Positions 47,363-60,349 of a stretch of DNA of 64,000 bases are shown here, piece by piece (the first letter of the stretch is position 1; each line of letters starts with the position of its first letter). The stretch comes from Tetmemena sp. SeJ-2015 (taxonomy: Eukaryota; Ciliophora; Spirotrichea; Sporadotrichida; Oxytrichidae), in contig JAJKFJ010021722.1 in the NCBI GenBank assembly GCA_027382625.1, positions 62,001 to 126,000 on the forward strand, read 5' to 3'. The position numbers were made by a program, and so were the translations under genes. The notes beneath the pieces were generated by a model. The model made no database searches. It saw only the letters and a program-made list of their open reading frames with translations, and had not been told where the DNA came from.

Positions 47363-47488
47363 GGAATTTTCCTTAATTTCTTTCTCCTTATTCAAAGTTC
47401 CCATTTAATTTCACATTTTAAAAGAGAGCACAAATAAAGTGGCATTGATGATGGAATTCAGAGAGTTTTAAATAAAGAGATAAATAAA

Positions 47489-49937
47489 ATGAGTTCTAAT
47501 ATCGCAGTGAGAGGAGGAGTGGGCATGTCTTCCCAGTAATCTGGCGTGAGAGAGAAAGACAAGATAATTCTTCAGAAGGAGCTGGAGCTAACTAAACTGA
47601 TGCAAGAAGTATTACATGTTCGACATGAGTGAACTCAAATAAGAGATAGCCAAGGTTTTAAATACTGAGTCTGATAAGATAACAAAGGAGAAGGAGAACT
47701 TTGCATATATACAGGATTGCTATTATTTATGGAACAAGCTGAAGGAAATATCAAACAACTTCAAAGCGCATCATGGGCCTAGCTTAAGATCACATATCCA
47801 GAGGATCCTCTTATAAGGTAAATGAGCTTGACGAGCAGAGAACAATTGACGAGTTTGAGCGACAGTCAGAAGACTATGAACGCATAGTGAGAGAGTCAAA
47901 CTTGCAAAAGCAAGAACGCTAATAAATAGCTCAAATGGAACTAGAGCTTAGAAGATCAACCAATCTTCATATTTTATTAAAAAGCATTGAAGATTAAGAG
48001 ACCAAGTGGCTGATAAGTAAATAGAGAACAAAAACTTGCAGTTTCTGGTTTAAAAAAGGGAAAGGAGGAACTCAAGCGGTAGAAAAATGAGTTTGAGAAG
48101 CAAGCCCTTAAAACTCTGAGTGAGGACTTGGAAGACCAGCTGAGCTAGCTGCAAGATAACGCAGAACAGATAACTGGCAAAGTCACTCCATATGGCATGG
48201 AGCAAGTGCTGCAAGACAAGTTCAAGAAAACTAATACCAACTACAACTAGTTCCTCAAGGAAGCTGAAAGAGATCTACAGGAAACTCAGAGTGAAGTAGA
48301 AAAGGTGAGGAAGGAGTTGGAGAAAGAGCAACTAGTGACGGAGTCTTTGCAACATCAAGTCGATTTGAATAATGGAGAGTTAGGCTAACTGTAGGAGTAA
48401 TTCAGAAAGCACAAGCTTGATTTAGATGAGATGAACTTTTGCTCACGACTTAGAAATTGAAGGAGCTGGAGGCAATAAGACTTCGAGCAAATGAGGAGAT
48501 CAAGAAGATTTCTGTGGAACTGGGAACTGCCTAATCAGAGATAAATGTGCTCATTCTAGAAAGTCAAAAGTATGAAAGCCAGCTTGAGTTCTTGGCAGCT
48601 GAAAGAGAGATGATTCTCAAAGCCTAATTAGAAGCTGAAGAGATAGATCCTTACTCAAAATATCAACTGATTCTATATGCTCTCTGTTGTACTTTTAGCA
48701 AGCTGACTTGCAAGAAGCTGAGGGAAAGCGAATAAAGATAGAGTAGGAGATTACCACCCTCAACAAAGAATGGTTTGGCAAGCTTGAAAAAATTCGTGAG
48801 GAGACTGAAAGAGTGCTAACTGAGAATGAAACGAGAGAATTCAGATCTAGGATTGCTATTTTGGCTGCAGAGTTGAGGGACAAGAACCAACAGATTGAGA
48901 GTAAACACTTCAAATTATATTAAGAAGAGTAATAAGTTCAGTTTTATAAACCTATATGCTTAGTTTATTAACAAGGATAAGCAGGAGATGGAGCATGTGG
49001 CAGATAAAGCAATGGCGATGGGCATGTAAATATCAGACCAGACTGATGAAATTGCAGAGCTCAATGAGAGGTACAAAGCTGCTTTGAGAGAGAAAGTAGA
49101 CGTGTATGATGAGTTGATAGAGTCCTTGAAGGAGTTGGTGAATCGGAATGCTCGTTTTATGAAGAACGAAGTTGAGATTTGCAAACTGGTGAATGAAACA
49201 GCAGTGCTGAAGAGAGAACTAGAGCAGAAGGAAAAGTATGTAGAAGATTTGGGGAGAGACTTGGACTTGAGAAGTGTCTAAGACCCAGAGTTGAAAAAGC
49301 GAGTGGAGTAAAGAATAGAAGGCAAGTAGGAGATGTTGAGACGGCTAAGGCAGGAGATGAGAGAGAAGGACTAAGAACTCGAATTCTTTGAATTCCTTTT
49401 AAGGGAGAAGCAAAGGAAAGTAATCTCAGCTTAGAACTCTCTAATCGAGAGTGGAGTTAGTGGCTCTTCAAAGAAAGCAGAAGGGCAAGTGATTCAAGTA
49501 GAGAGGAGGCAAGTCAGAAGTAACCAGATGACGATTTAAAGCTAAAAGCAGAAAGGTAAACTTATTTTGAATCAATATCTTTGAATAGAAGGTGGAGGTG
49601 TAGATGTGTTGAAGAGCAACAGGAGGCAGCTCGAAAACTAAATGCAAGAAATAGAGGACGAGCAAATGCTCGAGAGAGATGATCTCCATTTCTAAGAGGA
49701 GGAAAGCAAGTCAAGTAAGTTCCAATTCTCCACAATAATTAACTGTAGGAGGATCAAACCGCTCTGGACTTTAAGTATAGTTCGACAAAGATAAAAAGTT
49801 TAGTAAAAGAAGAGAATGAAGAGTAGTATTTTAATTTAATCATTCCTGACATATCTAAGAATCTATTCTTAAGGATTGAAGTCTAATGTTTAATCTACCA
49901 AAGGTAAGTTATGTTGTTAAATCATTCTTCTTAATGA
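47489..49937 (+). CDS. Long coiled-coil protein, family unknown
   Basis: Starts MSSNIAVRGGVGMSSQQSGV, then almost continuous heptad-rich sequence (LSEDLEDQLSQLQDNAEQIT, NETAVLKRELEQKEKYVEDL, RRLRQEMREKDQELEFFEFL). A non-coiled segment, YIQDCYYLWNKLKEISNNFK, lies near residue 70. Several frame changes (near 47605, 47810, 48040, 48430, 48690, 48915) mark IESs or introns not individually solved. The C-terminal end is uncertain; the frame stays open to TGA 49935-49937, converging on the next gene. Cytoskeletal role is only an inference. Confidence 0.6.
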
Positions 49938-51908
49938 TAGTGTAAAGTTGCAATTGAAAATGATTAAATAAAAAGTGAATAACTTGCACTTATCATTTGA
50001 GTGGTCTTGACTCTCTGAGAGGCTTGATACTTTGCTTCCAATCCTTTCTGAGTTAGCTCTGTTTCTTAGCTGACTTCTAGATTTATTCAGATTTCTCTTA
50101 GTTGGCTTCAACATCTTATTGTTCAACTTATTCTCTTAAATATTCCTTAAAATTGAATAAATTTCTGATCTCTTTCAGGTGACTTTATTCTACTGAGGTG
50201 TGCTTCAGTTACTTCTTAACAAATTTAATAAGAGGGAGTTTAAATTTGTAAAGACTTCCTCGTAGTGAGGCCTGTGAGCGGATCCTCTCCTATCGCTTGT
50301 CTACCTCTGACTAATTTAGCTTCCCTTCAAAGAGGAGAAAATATTGAGAGAATTCTGTCTTCCTCTCTCTGTGCCAGCTACATTATCAACCTCCAGTATC
50401 AATTCATTTAACTGAAAAATTCTACATTTTAAAAAGTAAGTTGGTGTACTATTTCAACTAACTTTGGGACTGCTTACTCATCTAAGCTTGGAAGATGCGG
50501 GGATTTTCTTCAACCACTTCAATGTCTATATCTTGCACCTAGTGATTTTACAAATCAGCAGTCTCTCCTTGAAGAAGCAAATGCTCTATCTCTTGGCTCT
50601 GCTCATGATAAAAAGAAGCTGATGAAGCTCTTTATCTTGTCTCTACTTTAATTAGATCTCCTTCCTGAATCTGATCAGAGAAACTATCATCATAATAGTT
50701 ATAATTATTTTAATATGATACAAATAAGAACTATTCTCTTGGATTAGGTCATGATTTTTATTTGAGTTCTCTTGGTTCTCGCAAGCATCATTAATTTCTG
50801 CCTGCCCATCTATTCTCTAAAGATCTTAACTTTCATTGTGCTACTCTTCGCTCTAGGACTATAGTTCTTTGTCTGCTCTTTCATTCAAGTCTTCATCGAC
50901 ATCATCAACATGCAAATATCTTTACTTGAATTCTTACTATGTGAGATCCTCATCTCCCCTCATTTCTAGCTTTTACAAGTGATTAAATCTCAAGGTAGAG
51001 TTCTTGGATTCTTGAGTTGGCTTGGATGCCCTGACTTTACCTTTTCCAAGCCTTGATGTGACATTTTGCTTTAGATTAGAGGGCTTCATCCTTTGAGAAA
51101 GACTCTTGTTCTTACTTTTGACCTCAGCTATACTTTTAAGGAAGATATATAGATTAATCATATTAAGATCATGTGCTTATCAAGTGTCTAAATTTGAGAG
51201 GGTTTGTAGCTCTACTCTGAGATCAATTTCTATTTCAAAATAGTCTAGTTAAGTAGTGAATGCTCTTCCTACTCGCTAAGGATTACAGTCAGGTGCTGTT
51301 GAGACTTACTCAACTCTGATCGCTTCAATCTATCTACTGTGAGCAGACTTTTATATTCGCCGGCATTTTGACTTAATGTAATAGAGAGTGTGTCAAAATG
51401 TTTATAACTTAAAGTTTGATTGCCCTCATAGCTCTCTCTTCTACCTTTGCTTTTAGAGTTTGATCTTGACCTCATATCTTGCTGTATTAAACTCTTTAGC
51501 TATAAACTAGAGAGAGTGAGATACTTGCTTGGATATGTTTTGACTCTAAGAATCCGCTTTTTCATTTGCATAATTGGTTTCTAGAGCCCCATGGTCAATC
51601 AAGTCTATAAACTTCCTGAGAACTTGACGCTCAGGGTCAGGCTAAGGAATGTCTCTTATTCTCTGCTTGTCTTGACTCTTTATGATCTTCTGAGAATAGG
51701 GGCTCTAATAGTTGGAGGCAGAGTTAGCTGACCCCCTGCGTTTACTACCACTAGTTGATTAGGGAGCGTGCAGGTGGATTTCACTACTATCTTTAGGTAG
51801 TGGTGATTGCTGGGAGGGAGTTAAAAAGAAGTCTTCGTTCTCGTATGTTTCAACTGTGATGTAAGGAGGAGAGGATTGATGGTGGTCATTGCTTTGAGGG
51901 ATATTCAT
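49917..51908 (-). CDS. Disordered Ser/Gln/Lys-rich protein
   Basis: From ATG 51908 (MNIPQSNDHHQSSPPYITVE) the minus strand encodes low-complexity sequence with many TAA/TAG Gln codons, including KSKNKSLSQRMKPSNLKQNV and a basic C-terminal part near 49990-50120. Frame changes near 51530, 51250, 50930 and 50450-50700 indicate IESs or introns. No domain recognised. It converges on the preceding coiled-coil gene and the two ends overlap or abut at about 49.92 kb; neither stop is certain. Confidence 0.5.
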
Positions 51909-52065
51909 TTTGAGAATAACTTGAGAAATTGGAATAATCAGGATACTATATTGCAAAATATACAACACAAACTCAATGAATAACTCAAATCCAACTTACT
52001 CAAATCAAAGGGGACTAGAACTTTTGATAAGAGTTGAGATTTAAATTTAAATTTAGGCATTGAAC

Positions 52066-54147
52066 ATGGAGGAAAGCAGCAACTACAATTCCAAGCAACC
52101 TTTTGAGATGGCGAGAGACAATCTTCCATTGTCAACAGCAGGCAGGAAGGTACCCAACCTAAAGAGCCTCAGAGAAATGATAAAGAAGAATGCCACATCT
52201 GGAACTGCATCACAGTCACCCTCAAACAATATACAAGTCAAGTCTGAAAGGACTAATAGGAATGAAAGTGAATGCTCTATAGTCAATATATCTTAGAATA
52301 ATGCTCCTTCACTTTAACAAGTGATGAGGAGAAAGACGCCGATGGCAACTTTACAGGAGGTAGAAGAAGCTCCTTACAAGGGAGGAGGCACAAGTAAAGC
52401 AAGCATCCTCGAGACCTTTCAAATACTAACGAGCCTTCAGCCATACTAGTGTAGGATAGTTAGATTACAATCTTAAATCAAGTCCCCTCTGGCATTCCTA
52501 AGTCATAGCCGTACAAATCCTAGCAAAGTAGTCATCCTACGACCAACGAAGATAGCAAAAACTAGCAGCACCCTATTTAAGATTTAGATGAAGATGACTA
52601 GTTTTTGAAAGAGTTGGAAGAGGAGAATAAGATGCTTGAGGAAGAGCTTAAGAATCTTCAAGGTAGCAAGCCTAGTACATCTAGCAACAATGCGCCTAGT
52701 GTGAATTCATCTGCTGCCTTCTTACCCAAGCAAATGGATTCAATGAGGAGAGGCAGCATTCCAACGACTGAGAGATCTATAACTAGTCATCCTTTGAAAA
52801 GGAAGAACAGTTCCATGAGCTCTAACAGCGGTATGCCAGTTCAAAGAAAGATCAGGTTTCAAGATGAGGTTAATGTATCCCCAATCGACATAGACAGAAT
52901 GGCTCAAGGTTCATCATGTAATAACAACTAGATATCCCTCTCTCCAAAGAGAGACTCTCCTTCTCCATATATTTCAAATCGATCTCAAAGTCAAGGAAGA
53001 GCTCATAAATTTTAAAATTCTCACAAGTCCCAAAGATCGGTCTCTTCCTCTGTAAACAGGAGCTAAAATTAGAGTATGTCTCCTTCTTCTAAAAGAGAAA
53101 AAAGCTTAGCTGGTAAGATTGTGTCTCCCTAATCCCTTCACAACCATAAGCAATCAATCATGTCTCGATAGTCTCGCTTTGATTCCCAGACTAGTAGATC
53201 TCACTTGAGCATGAGTCCAGCAAGAGACTCTTCAACAAGGAAGGAGAAATAATAGTAGTATCATTCCACTTCATCATAACTTAGAGAGTCCATTGGCTCA
53301 AACTCACATTCTAGGTCTACTTCAAACCTTCCTTAAAATACAGCAGTGCTATCATCTCCCTCTAAGTCTGTTTAGAGTGTGATCGTAAATCAGACGGGAG
53401 TAATAGACCTAGAGAAATACAGGTCTCTAGAGCTGAGACTAATGGGATGCATGAGAACCATAAAGCAACTTGAGAAGGAAAATTAGGCAAAGACCGAGAA
53501 GGTAAACTCTCTTCAGATTGAACTAGAGAAAAGAGTAAAGATTATAGAAGGACTCCAGAATGAGAAACTCACACAGTCACAGTCTCAGCAAAGACTTTCT
53601 GTTCAACAGACTATAGCCACACATTCAAAGAAGAAAGAGAAGGAGCTTGAGGTCAAAGTTATCCACTAATTGTAATAATGTTATGTTTACATAGTTAAGG
53701 AATAGGAGTCTATAATCTCAGACCAAAAGAAACAGTTGACTCGCTTCCAAGAGCTAAACAAGCAACTTATAGAGAAAGTGAAAGAGGTGGAACATTAGCT
53801 CTTAGATAAAGAAAACTAGTTCTAATTATAAGCTAACGAACTAACTACTGCAAATAAGGATATCACTACTTTCAAGATAAATACAACTTTACTTCCATTT
53901 TTCGCTTTAAAAATTTAAGAACGAGTTGAAGTAGATGCGATAGGAGAAGAAGAAGCAGGAGTATTTGGAGCGAGAATGCTAGATGACAAAGGAGAAGTAT
54001 GATGCGCTAAAGATACAAAGCAGCAAGTTTGAATAGGCAAGTCAAGAGCTGTTCAAAAACCATTAGTTAATGAGCCATAGAATGAAACTTCTAATTGGAG
54101 AGGCTGCTGAAAGAGGAGTACTCAAGCAAAGACTTTTAAATCAGTGA
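52066..54147 (+). CDS. Ser-rich protein with coiled coils
   Basis: Starts MEESSNYNSKQPFEMARDNL, about 28 bp after a run of AT repeats and divergently from the preceding gene. A Ser/Asn-rich body (MSSNSGMPVQRKIRFQDEVN, many SP and SR pairs) is flanked by coiled coils, KELEEENKMLEEELKNLQ and, near the end, LEKENQAKTEKVNSLQIELE. IES or intron breaks occur near 52430-52600, 53690 and 53880-53910. The last clean frame ends at TGA 54145-54147, but another frame continues past it, so the C-terminus is not certain. No family recognised. Confidence 0.55.
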
Positions 54148-54379
54148 TTATAGATAAGACTAACTATGGAGCTCAAATATTCTCAAGTACGTATTTTAAT
54201 TTCTATACAAACTAATTCCTCTATTATATTAGCGACTGATAACTACAGTAAATTCAAAAAGCTAGCGAATTGATTTGAAAAGAGTGGGTGAGGGTGGTTT
54301 AAAGCTTGTAAATCTTTGGAGTTTGTATTTAATATATTTAATTGATAACACCAGTTTGTTAACTTGCACAGACTAAGAT

Positions 54380-57300
54380 ATGGATTTTGAAAAAGAGAAA
54401 ATTGCTAAGGAAAAGCAAATTGAGACCCTCACTAAGGAGCTTAATCTATATCTTTGTCTATTTTGAGCTTCAAGACATTAAGCTGCAGATTAGACAGGAG
54501 AAGTAGAAGTTAGATGACGTGGAGGCCCAAGAAGACATGCTCGATGAGGAGCGATCCAAGCTCATAAGGACTTTAGATGCACTCGATCGTGAATTCGAGG
54601 AAATTGAAGCTCAGCGAGCCCTCCAATTAGGCACTGATGCTTCCACTAACCCAGCAGATGCCCTCCAGTAGGAAGATGATGACCTGCTCATTCAAAAGCT
54701 GGAACAAGAGAGTGCATACTTGACAAAGCTACTCCTCCAAGCTGATGATGACAACATAAGAAAGGCCGAAGAAGTCAAGCAGACCACTTTTTCAAAACGC
54801 CACATTGGAGGCTGAGAACAACAACTTAGAAGAGAAACTCAAGGGCATAGTCCCTCTTGATGATGAACTCCACAGACTCCAAGAGGAGCTAAACTCCTTC
54901 TTCCAACAGTGTAATCTTTATTTACACTCTAAGGATTAGCAGCAAACCTTGATGAGGAGAAGAAGCTGTTCGAGGAAAACGTCAAACTTCTCTAGTCCCT
55001 CAAGTAGTTAGAGATGGCTGACCAGGATATCTAGAAAACTTTCCAGGAGAAGAATGTCACTCTGAGAGTCATGAAGGACCAAGCCCTTATGGAGAGGAAA
55101 GCCCGCTCATTCGAGAACATCCTTTACGAGCTCACTGAGAAGCTGGAGTACAAGCTCAAGCTATTCAACCAGATTAAGTGGAAGCTAGACAAGGCCCAGT
55201 CCATAGTCACTGACGCCGACGTCAAGAAAGGTCATCGGAGTGGACGCCTTCAAGCAAAAGGTGGAGAAATTCAGTCTCGACCTCAACCAACTCATAGAAG
55301 CCAAAGACCAGATAGTGCTACAGAAGGCAGACCTCGACTCCCGCATCCTTATCAAGGATCTCAAACTTGCCAAAGGGAAGCTGATGTCATCCAGAACACC
55401 AAGGCACTGAAGGATTTGGAGGCTGAACTGGAGCACTTGATCTCAAGAGAGAAGGACATCACTGACTTAGGGGAAGACTGCAGAAAGCCTACGGCGACCT
55501 CACCAGAGACGCTGAGACTGAGTTCATCCGCAAGAACAAGACCCTCAAGGAAGACACCCAGCAACACATCATCAACATGATCCAAGAAAACATCTCTCAA
55601 TAAGTTTTATTTATCATTCAATCGTTCTTTCTTGATTTTGAGGAAAGGCTTTTTTTATAATCTTTGGAGACTTAGAGAAGCAGAAGAGCGAGCAAATCAA
55701 GTACCAGATCAGACAGATCCTCTACGACATTGAGGAGTACGAGGTCCAGAAGGAGCTCAACATCGACTTGCAAGTCTCTTACCTCAAGTCAAACACTGCT
55801 GCAGCCCCAGTACCTGAGCTTACTGCTAGTCAACAAAGACATCAAGTTCTTCTACTAGTTGGAGTTCATCGAACGCTTCCGCCAACTCCAGCAAAAACAA
55901 GAGCTGCGCCAGAGCATCCAAAACAAACTCAAGAAGATCAACGACTCCCTCTCTGAGCTAGATAAGCTTATCTTGACTGGAGCTAATGCACTCGATGATC
56001 TCAACAAGGAAGCTACCTTCTTGAAGGAGTCAGAGTTCTCCCCCGTCAAGGGCAGATAGTCAATTGTGTATGGAGTTAAGGGCGACCTAGAGAAGGAGAA
56101 TGAAATGCAGCAGCAGAACAAGTAGATTGAACAGCAAGCAGCCAAGCAAGACGGCTTAAAGCAGGAAAGAGACAAGCTCAAGAAGCTGCTCAAGCAGTAT
56201 CAGCAGAAGTTTGACGAGCTCGATCTCCAAAATTCAACTGTGGTTAAGCTTGAGGAGCTCATTGATGAGGTAAATAATGACCTTGACTACAGAACTGAGG
56301 AGCTCAAGAAGGAAGTCAAGGCCCAAACTGAGCAGGAAATCAAGGGAATCCAGGATCAAGTGCAAGAGAGAATCGACCGCTTTGGATTAGAAGAGACAAG
56401 TCCTCAGTGACTGCAGACAGGAGGAAAAGGAAAAAAGACAGGACATCCTCAGATGCGATGGCATGTCCAGCAAACTCCAAAGCAAGCTTAGACAGACTAG
56501 AGAGAGATCTCCAAACTCAAGTAGCAGGCTTCACTCTTACCCCAGAGCGTCAAGCTCAGCTATCCGCTGATCAAAAGGAGCTAGCTACCCTCAGAGATCA
56601 GAAGAACGGTCTTGATAGACAACTAGAGCAGTAAAAGCTAGCTGTGCACAGAGCAACTGTAGAGTTGACTCTTATTGGAGACAAGATCGTCACTCTCCAA
56701 CAGCTGAAGACTATTCTTGCTCAGCTCCAGGAAATGAACCTCTTGAAGAAGATTTTGGACTTGCAAAGAGCCCTTGCTGATCAGATCTCTCTCAAGGAGG
56801 CTGTGATTCAGTAGTTCATCATTGATCTCCTTGGAGGAGCTATGTTTGAGTGCGAGAAGAAGTTCAAGGAGTCAGAGCAGTTCGTGGACAGAATTTCAAA
56901 GCGCATTGTGGAAATAAGCAACGAACTGAATGACTTCGAAGTGGAGTTGAAGAAGGGTCTTCATCTGTATTCGAACGATGATGACATCCAGAGAGAGGGT
57001 AAAAAGCAGCAAGATGAAAACACCAAAGACCGCAAGGAGGTTAAGTCTGTTGAGGATCAGAAGAACTTAGTGAGAAAGGTGCTGCACAAGATCAGAAACA
57101 GCTTAAACGATTAAGAGTAAGTCAAGACTGGCGCCAATCGCTTGACTGCAGGTATGATAACTAGTAAACACTATAGCTTAAAGTCCCAATAGTGATATAA
57201 TGATTGAGGAGTACATTCTTGAGATTGACACTTGTGTTAAGAAGACTGAGGTGCAAGACGCCGAGCTCACTAACATTGTGACTGCCTTCAACGCAAGAAA

Positions 57301-59156
57301 GGAGTCATGGAGCAAGTTCATGTTCAAAGGAGGAGCCAAAGACGCACTAGTGGAAGACATTGAGAAAGCAGTCATTGACCAACAAAAGAGCGTTGCATCC
57401 CTCAACCAGAAACTTGCAGAGAGTGCTAAGATCATTAAGGGACTAGAAGATGTTTCAGGGGTCATGAGTGGCAACCAAGATTATGAGGCCAGGCAAGGTT
57501 CCATCAAGAAAATGCAAGAAGCTGTCTCAAAATTGAAAGCTCAAAGAGCAGAAATTGAGCAGCAGCTTCAAGCTACAGTCGCCATCATTCATTTGCTTTT
57601 TTAATACTGTTGACTAGAACGTTAACTTGAATTGCTGATTGATAAGATCAAGAGCTCTTCATAAAAGGGACTTCGCACTCAGGCTATGGATGTTCTCTCA
57701 GAGTTAGCAAAGTCAAGTGAGGAATCAGCAGACTAGCTGGTGAAAGCACACCGCAAAGCTGACACTCTTGTCCGTGATTTGACAAAGAAGAGACAGAAGC
57801 TCTCTGATGCAGACATCAATGAGAACTTCAAGAAGAGAACAGAGGCTCTAGTTACTCTTGAAGACAAGGCAAAGAATCTTGAAATTGACCAAGTTGAACT
57901 TGATAAGATTCTTCAAGAGGCTAATAAGGTCAACCCAGGCAGTACCAAGGATTCTCAAGCAGCTATCCAAGATGTGAAGAAGCAAATCAGCGTGCAGCTT
58001 GTTGAAAAGGATGCTCTTAAGAACAAAGTGAGTCTAGTTAAGGAGAAGATCAGAGCTAAGGACTTGTACAGAGATGACCCTTCCACATTTGGGCCTCTTA
58101 TCAATGAGATCTTCGACTTGAAGGCTCTTTTAGATGCTAAACTTGCTCTATTCACTCAACTTGACAACCAACTCAAGTTTAATATCTTTCATATCATGGA
58201 TTTACTTTGAAGTTCTTCAAGAACAAGCATGGTGGAGTTGACTTTGAGAAGAAGTACTAATTCGTCGCAGGCAGAGCTCAAGACTTGCTCAAGAAGCTTC
58301 AGTAAGCAAAGGAAGACAACTAAGTGGTGAAAGCTCTGGCTGAGGAATTTGATGGCTACACTTCCGACACTTAGGAAGAAGACTTCGTTGACAAAGTTAG
58401 CGGAGAAGTCAAGGACATCACCTCTGGTGCAGCTCAGGCGCAAGACCAGCTAGACAAACTCAATGACAAGGTTAGAAGAGTACTTCAAATATCTTTATAG
58501 TGAAGTACTATAAGTAGCTTTTATCTTAAGACTTGAAGGGTCTGAAGGGCGAAGTTAATGCTGCAGAAATCGAAAGAAGAGCTCAAATTGAGATTGATGA
58601 GCAGCTATCTCTCACTGAGAAAATAGTCAACGACCTCTTCCAAAGAGTCCACAGAAACAAACGCTTCTTCTTTCCTCCCCTTACACATTGGAATAAAGAG
58701 AAGAAACTTGCTCAGGTCAAGAAATTTAATAATTTTCCAGCATTTTTCAACAGACCTAAGCACCAAATCAACTACAAGCCTATTTACTTTCCCTGCTCAA
58801 CTTCTAGCTGACTGGGTTAATAACAATAACTGCCCTACATAATGAGACTAGGAGGAGGCTACTACATGTTTGGATTGAATGTATCTTTGCCAAGATCATC
58901 AACGGTAAGTTGCTGATAAGAGTTGGAGGTGGCTATATGGGAATTGACGAGTTCATGTTCTACTATGGCGCTCAGGAACTTAGTTTAAATAGAGGATCTA
59001 GATGGATAGGAGGAATTGGACTTGGACAGAATAGTGGATACTGAGTACAACAAGAGCGACTTGATTGCTCAATTCGGTGATGGCAAATCAGTCATTGGAG
59101 GACAGCAATTCAAGAAGAGACTCTCTCCAAGACCAGGCAGCACCAGACCTCAATGA
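54380..59156 (+). CDS. Giant coiled-coil protein with C-terminal GAR-like domain
   Basis: From ATG 54380 (MDFEKEKIAKEKQIETLTKE) nearly 1,500 residues of coiled coil follow. IES 54437-54464 (GAGCTT) and an intron near 54914-54942 restore the early frame. Later clean stretches include ERFRQLQQKQELRQSIQNKL and LEIDQVELDKILQEANKVNP. Near 58890-58980 the text FAKIINGKLLIRVGGGYMGI followed by DEFMFYY matches the end of GAR (GAS2-related) microtubule-binding domains (VRVGGGW...LDEFL). Several single-base slips occur between 54780 and 55500. Stop TGA 59154-59156. Possibly a microtubule-linked cytoskeletal protein; domain call is moderate. Confidence 0.6.
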
Positions 59157-59289
59157 GTCTGACTGCAAACTGAAAGAGACTTGAGTTCTCTTAACATGAA
59201 TGGCTCTAATTTTAATGAGTCATGATTTCTCATTTTATTCCTCTGAGTTTAGATACATATTTAGGGTTATCAATTTGTATAAGCAATGA

Positions 59290-59960
59290 CAAGGTGAGCC
59301 AAGCCATGAAGTATAGATTAGGAGAGAGCTCAACTTACAGCTGAGATTGATTAAAGTCATATTTCAATGATAGAGACGCTTCTTCCACAACCTGGACCCC
59401 AGAGAGAAGCTAAGCAGGAGAGAACAGGAGTGCGTTGAACTCACAAAGAGATTGCTGTAGTTCGATTAGCACATTTCAGAAATTGAGTCAACTCTCAAGG
59501 ACGATATTAACACTCTCACTCAGCAATCACTCGCTGCAGAGGCAAAGAACATGACCGAGGTTGGCTAGAAACTTGCAATACTATGATCAAGAAAGACTAT
59601 CAAAAGCCCGCAAGTGCTTTGAAGGCAGTTCATGCTCAACTCGAGCAATTGAAGAAGCAAGCAGATGCTCCTCACTTCGACCTGTTGAAGAAGAATATTC
59701 AAATTAAGAAAGAGATCCTTGCCAATCTTGCACTCATTAAGCAGGCCAGACTCCAATTCAATTAACTAAAGCTCCAGTATGAAAACAACAGACATTACAG
59801 AGAATTATATAGGAACTTAAAAGCCCGTGAAAGGAGACTATGTAGATCAACTTCTTTAAGAGATAGATGCCCTGTACCTATCTCAAGACTAGGCGGATTG
59901 TAAATATCTCAGTTTGGATCCAAGAAGATCTTTGCCATTTTATAGCTTAGCCAATTTCTC
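59290..59960 (+). CDS. Coiled-coil coding segment, gene assignment uncertain
   Basis: Clean coding text on the plus strand: FHNLDPREKLSRREQECVEL then KRLLQFDQHISEIESTLKDD, and after a break near 59575 KDYQKPASALKAVHAQLEQL, LLKKNIQIKKEILANLALIK and KGDYVDQLLQEIDALYLSQD. TGA codons just upstream and short breaks show that IESs or introns are present. It could be a small separate gene or a displaced segment of the GAR coiled-coil gene immediately upstream; I found no pointer that settles this. Confidence 0.45.
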
Positions 59961-60349
59961 GCTTTTAGAAATTGGTAGGAACTTAACAAGATGCTCGCCT
60001 ACGAGGATCATTATAGGTAAATAGAATAAATAAAGAGTCACTCTGAGTGAGGGATAAACCTTAACCAACTGATTTAAATTCATATATAATAAGACTAACC
60101 CAAACTAATTTTGTTTCAGATGATTAGGCAATTTAGGCACAGTTCTATTTGTTAATAAATTTAATAAAACTGAAGAGCATTATATTATACTTAATACGGT
60201 TATCACAAGCATTTGCTGGCAGCTCATCAAGTTATTCTTTTTTAAATTGGCTAATTTCTTGTATCTACACAGCTTTTGGGTCTTTTGTGTTATTAATCCT
60301 AATTACTTGATAGGAGGGAACCTTACCCTTGCTTTGCATTTGATAGATT

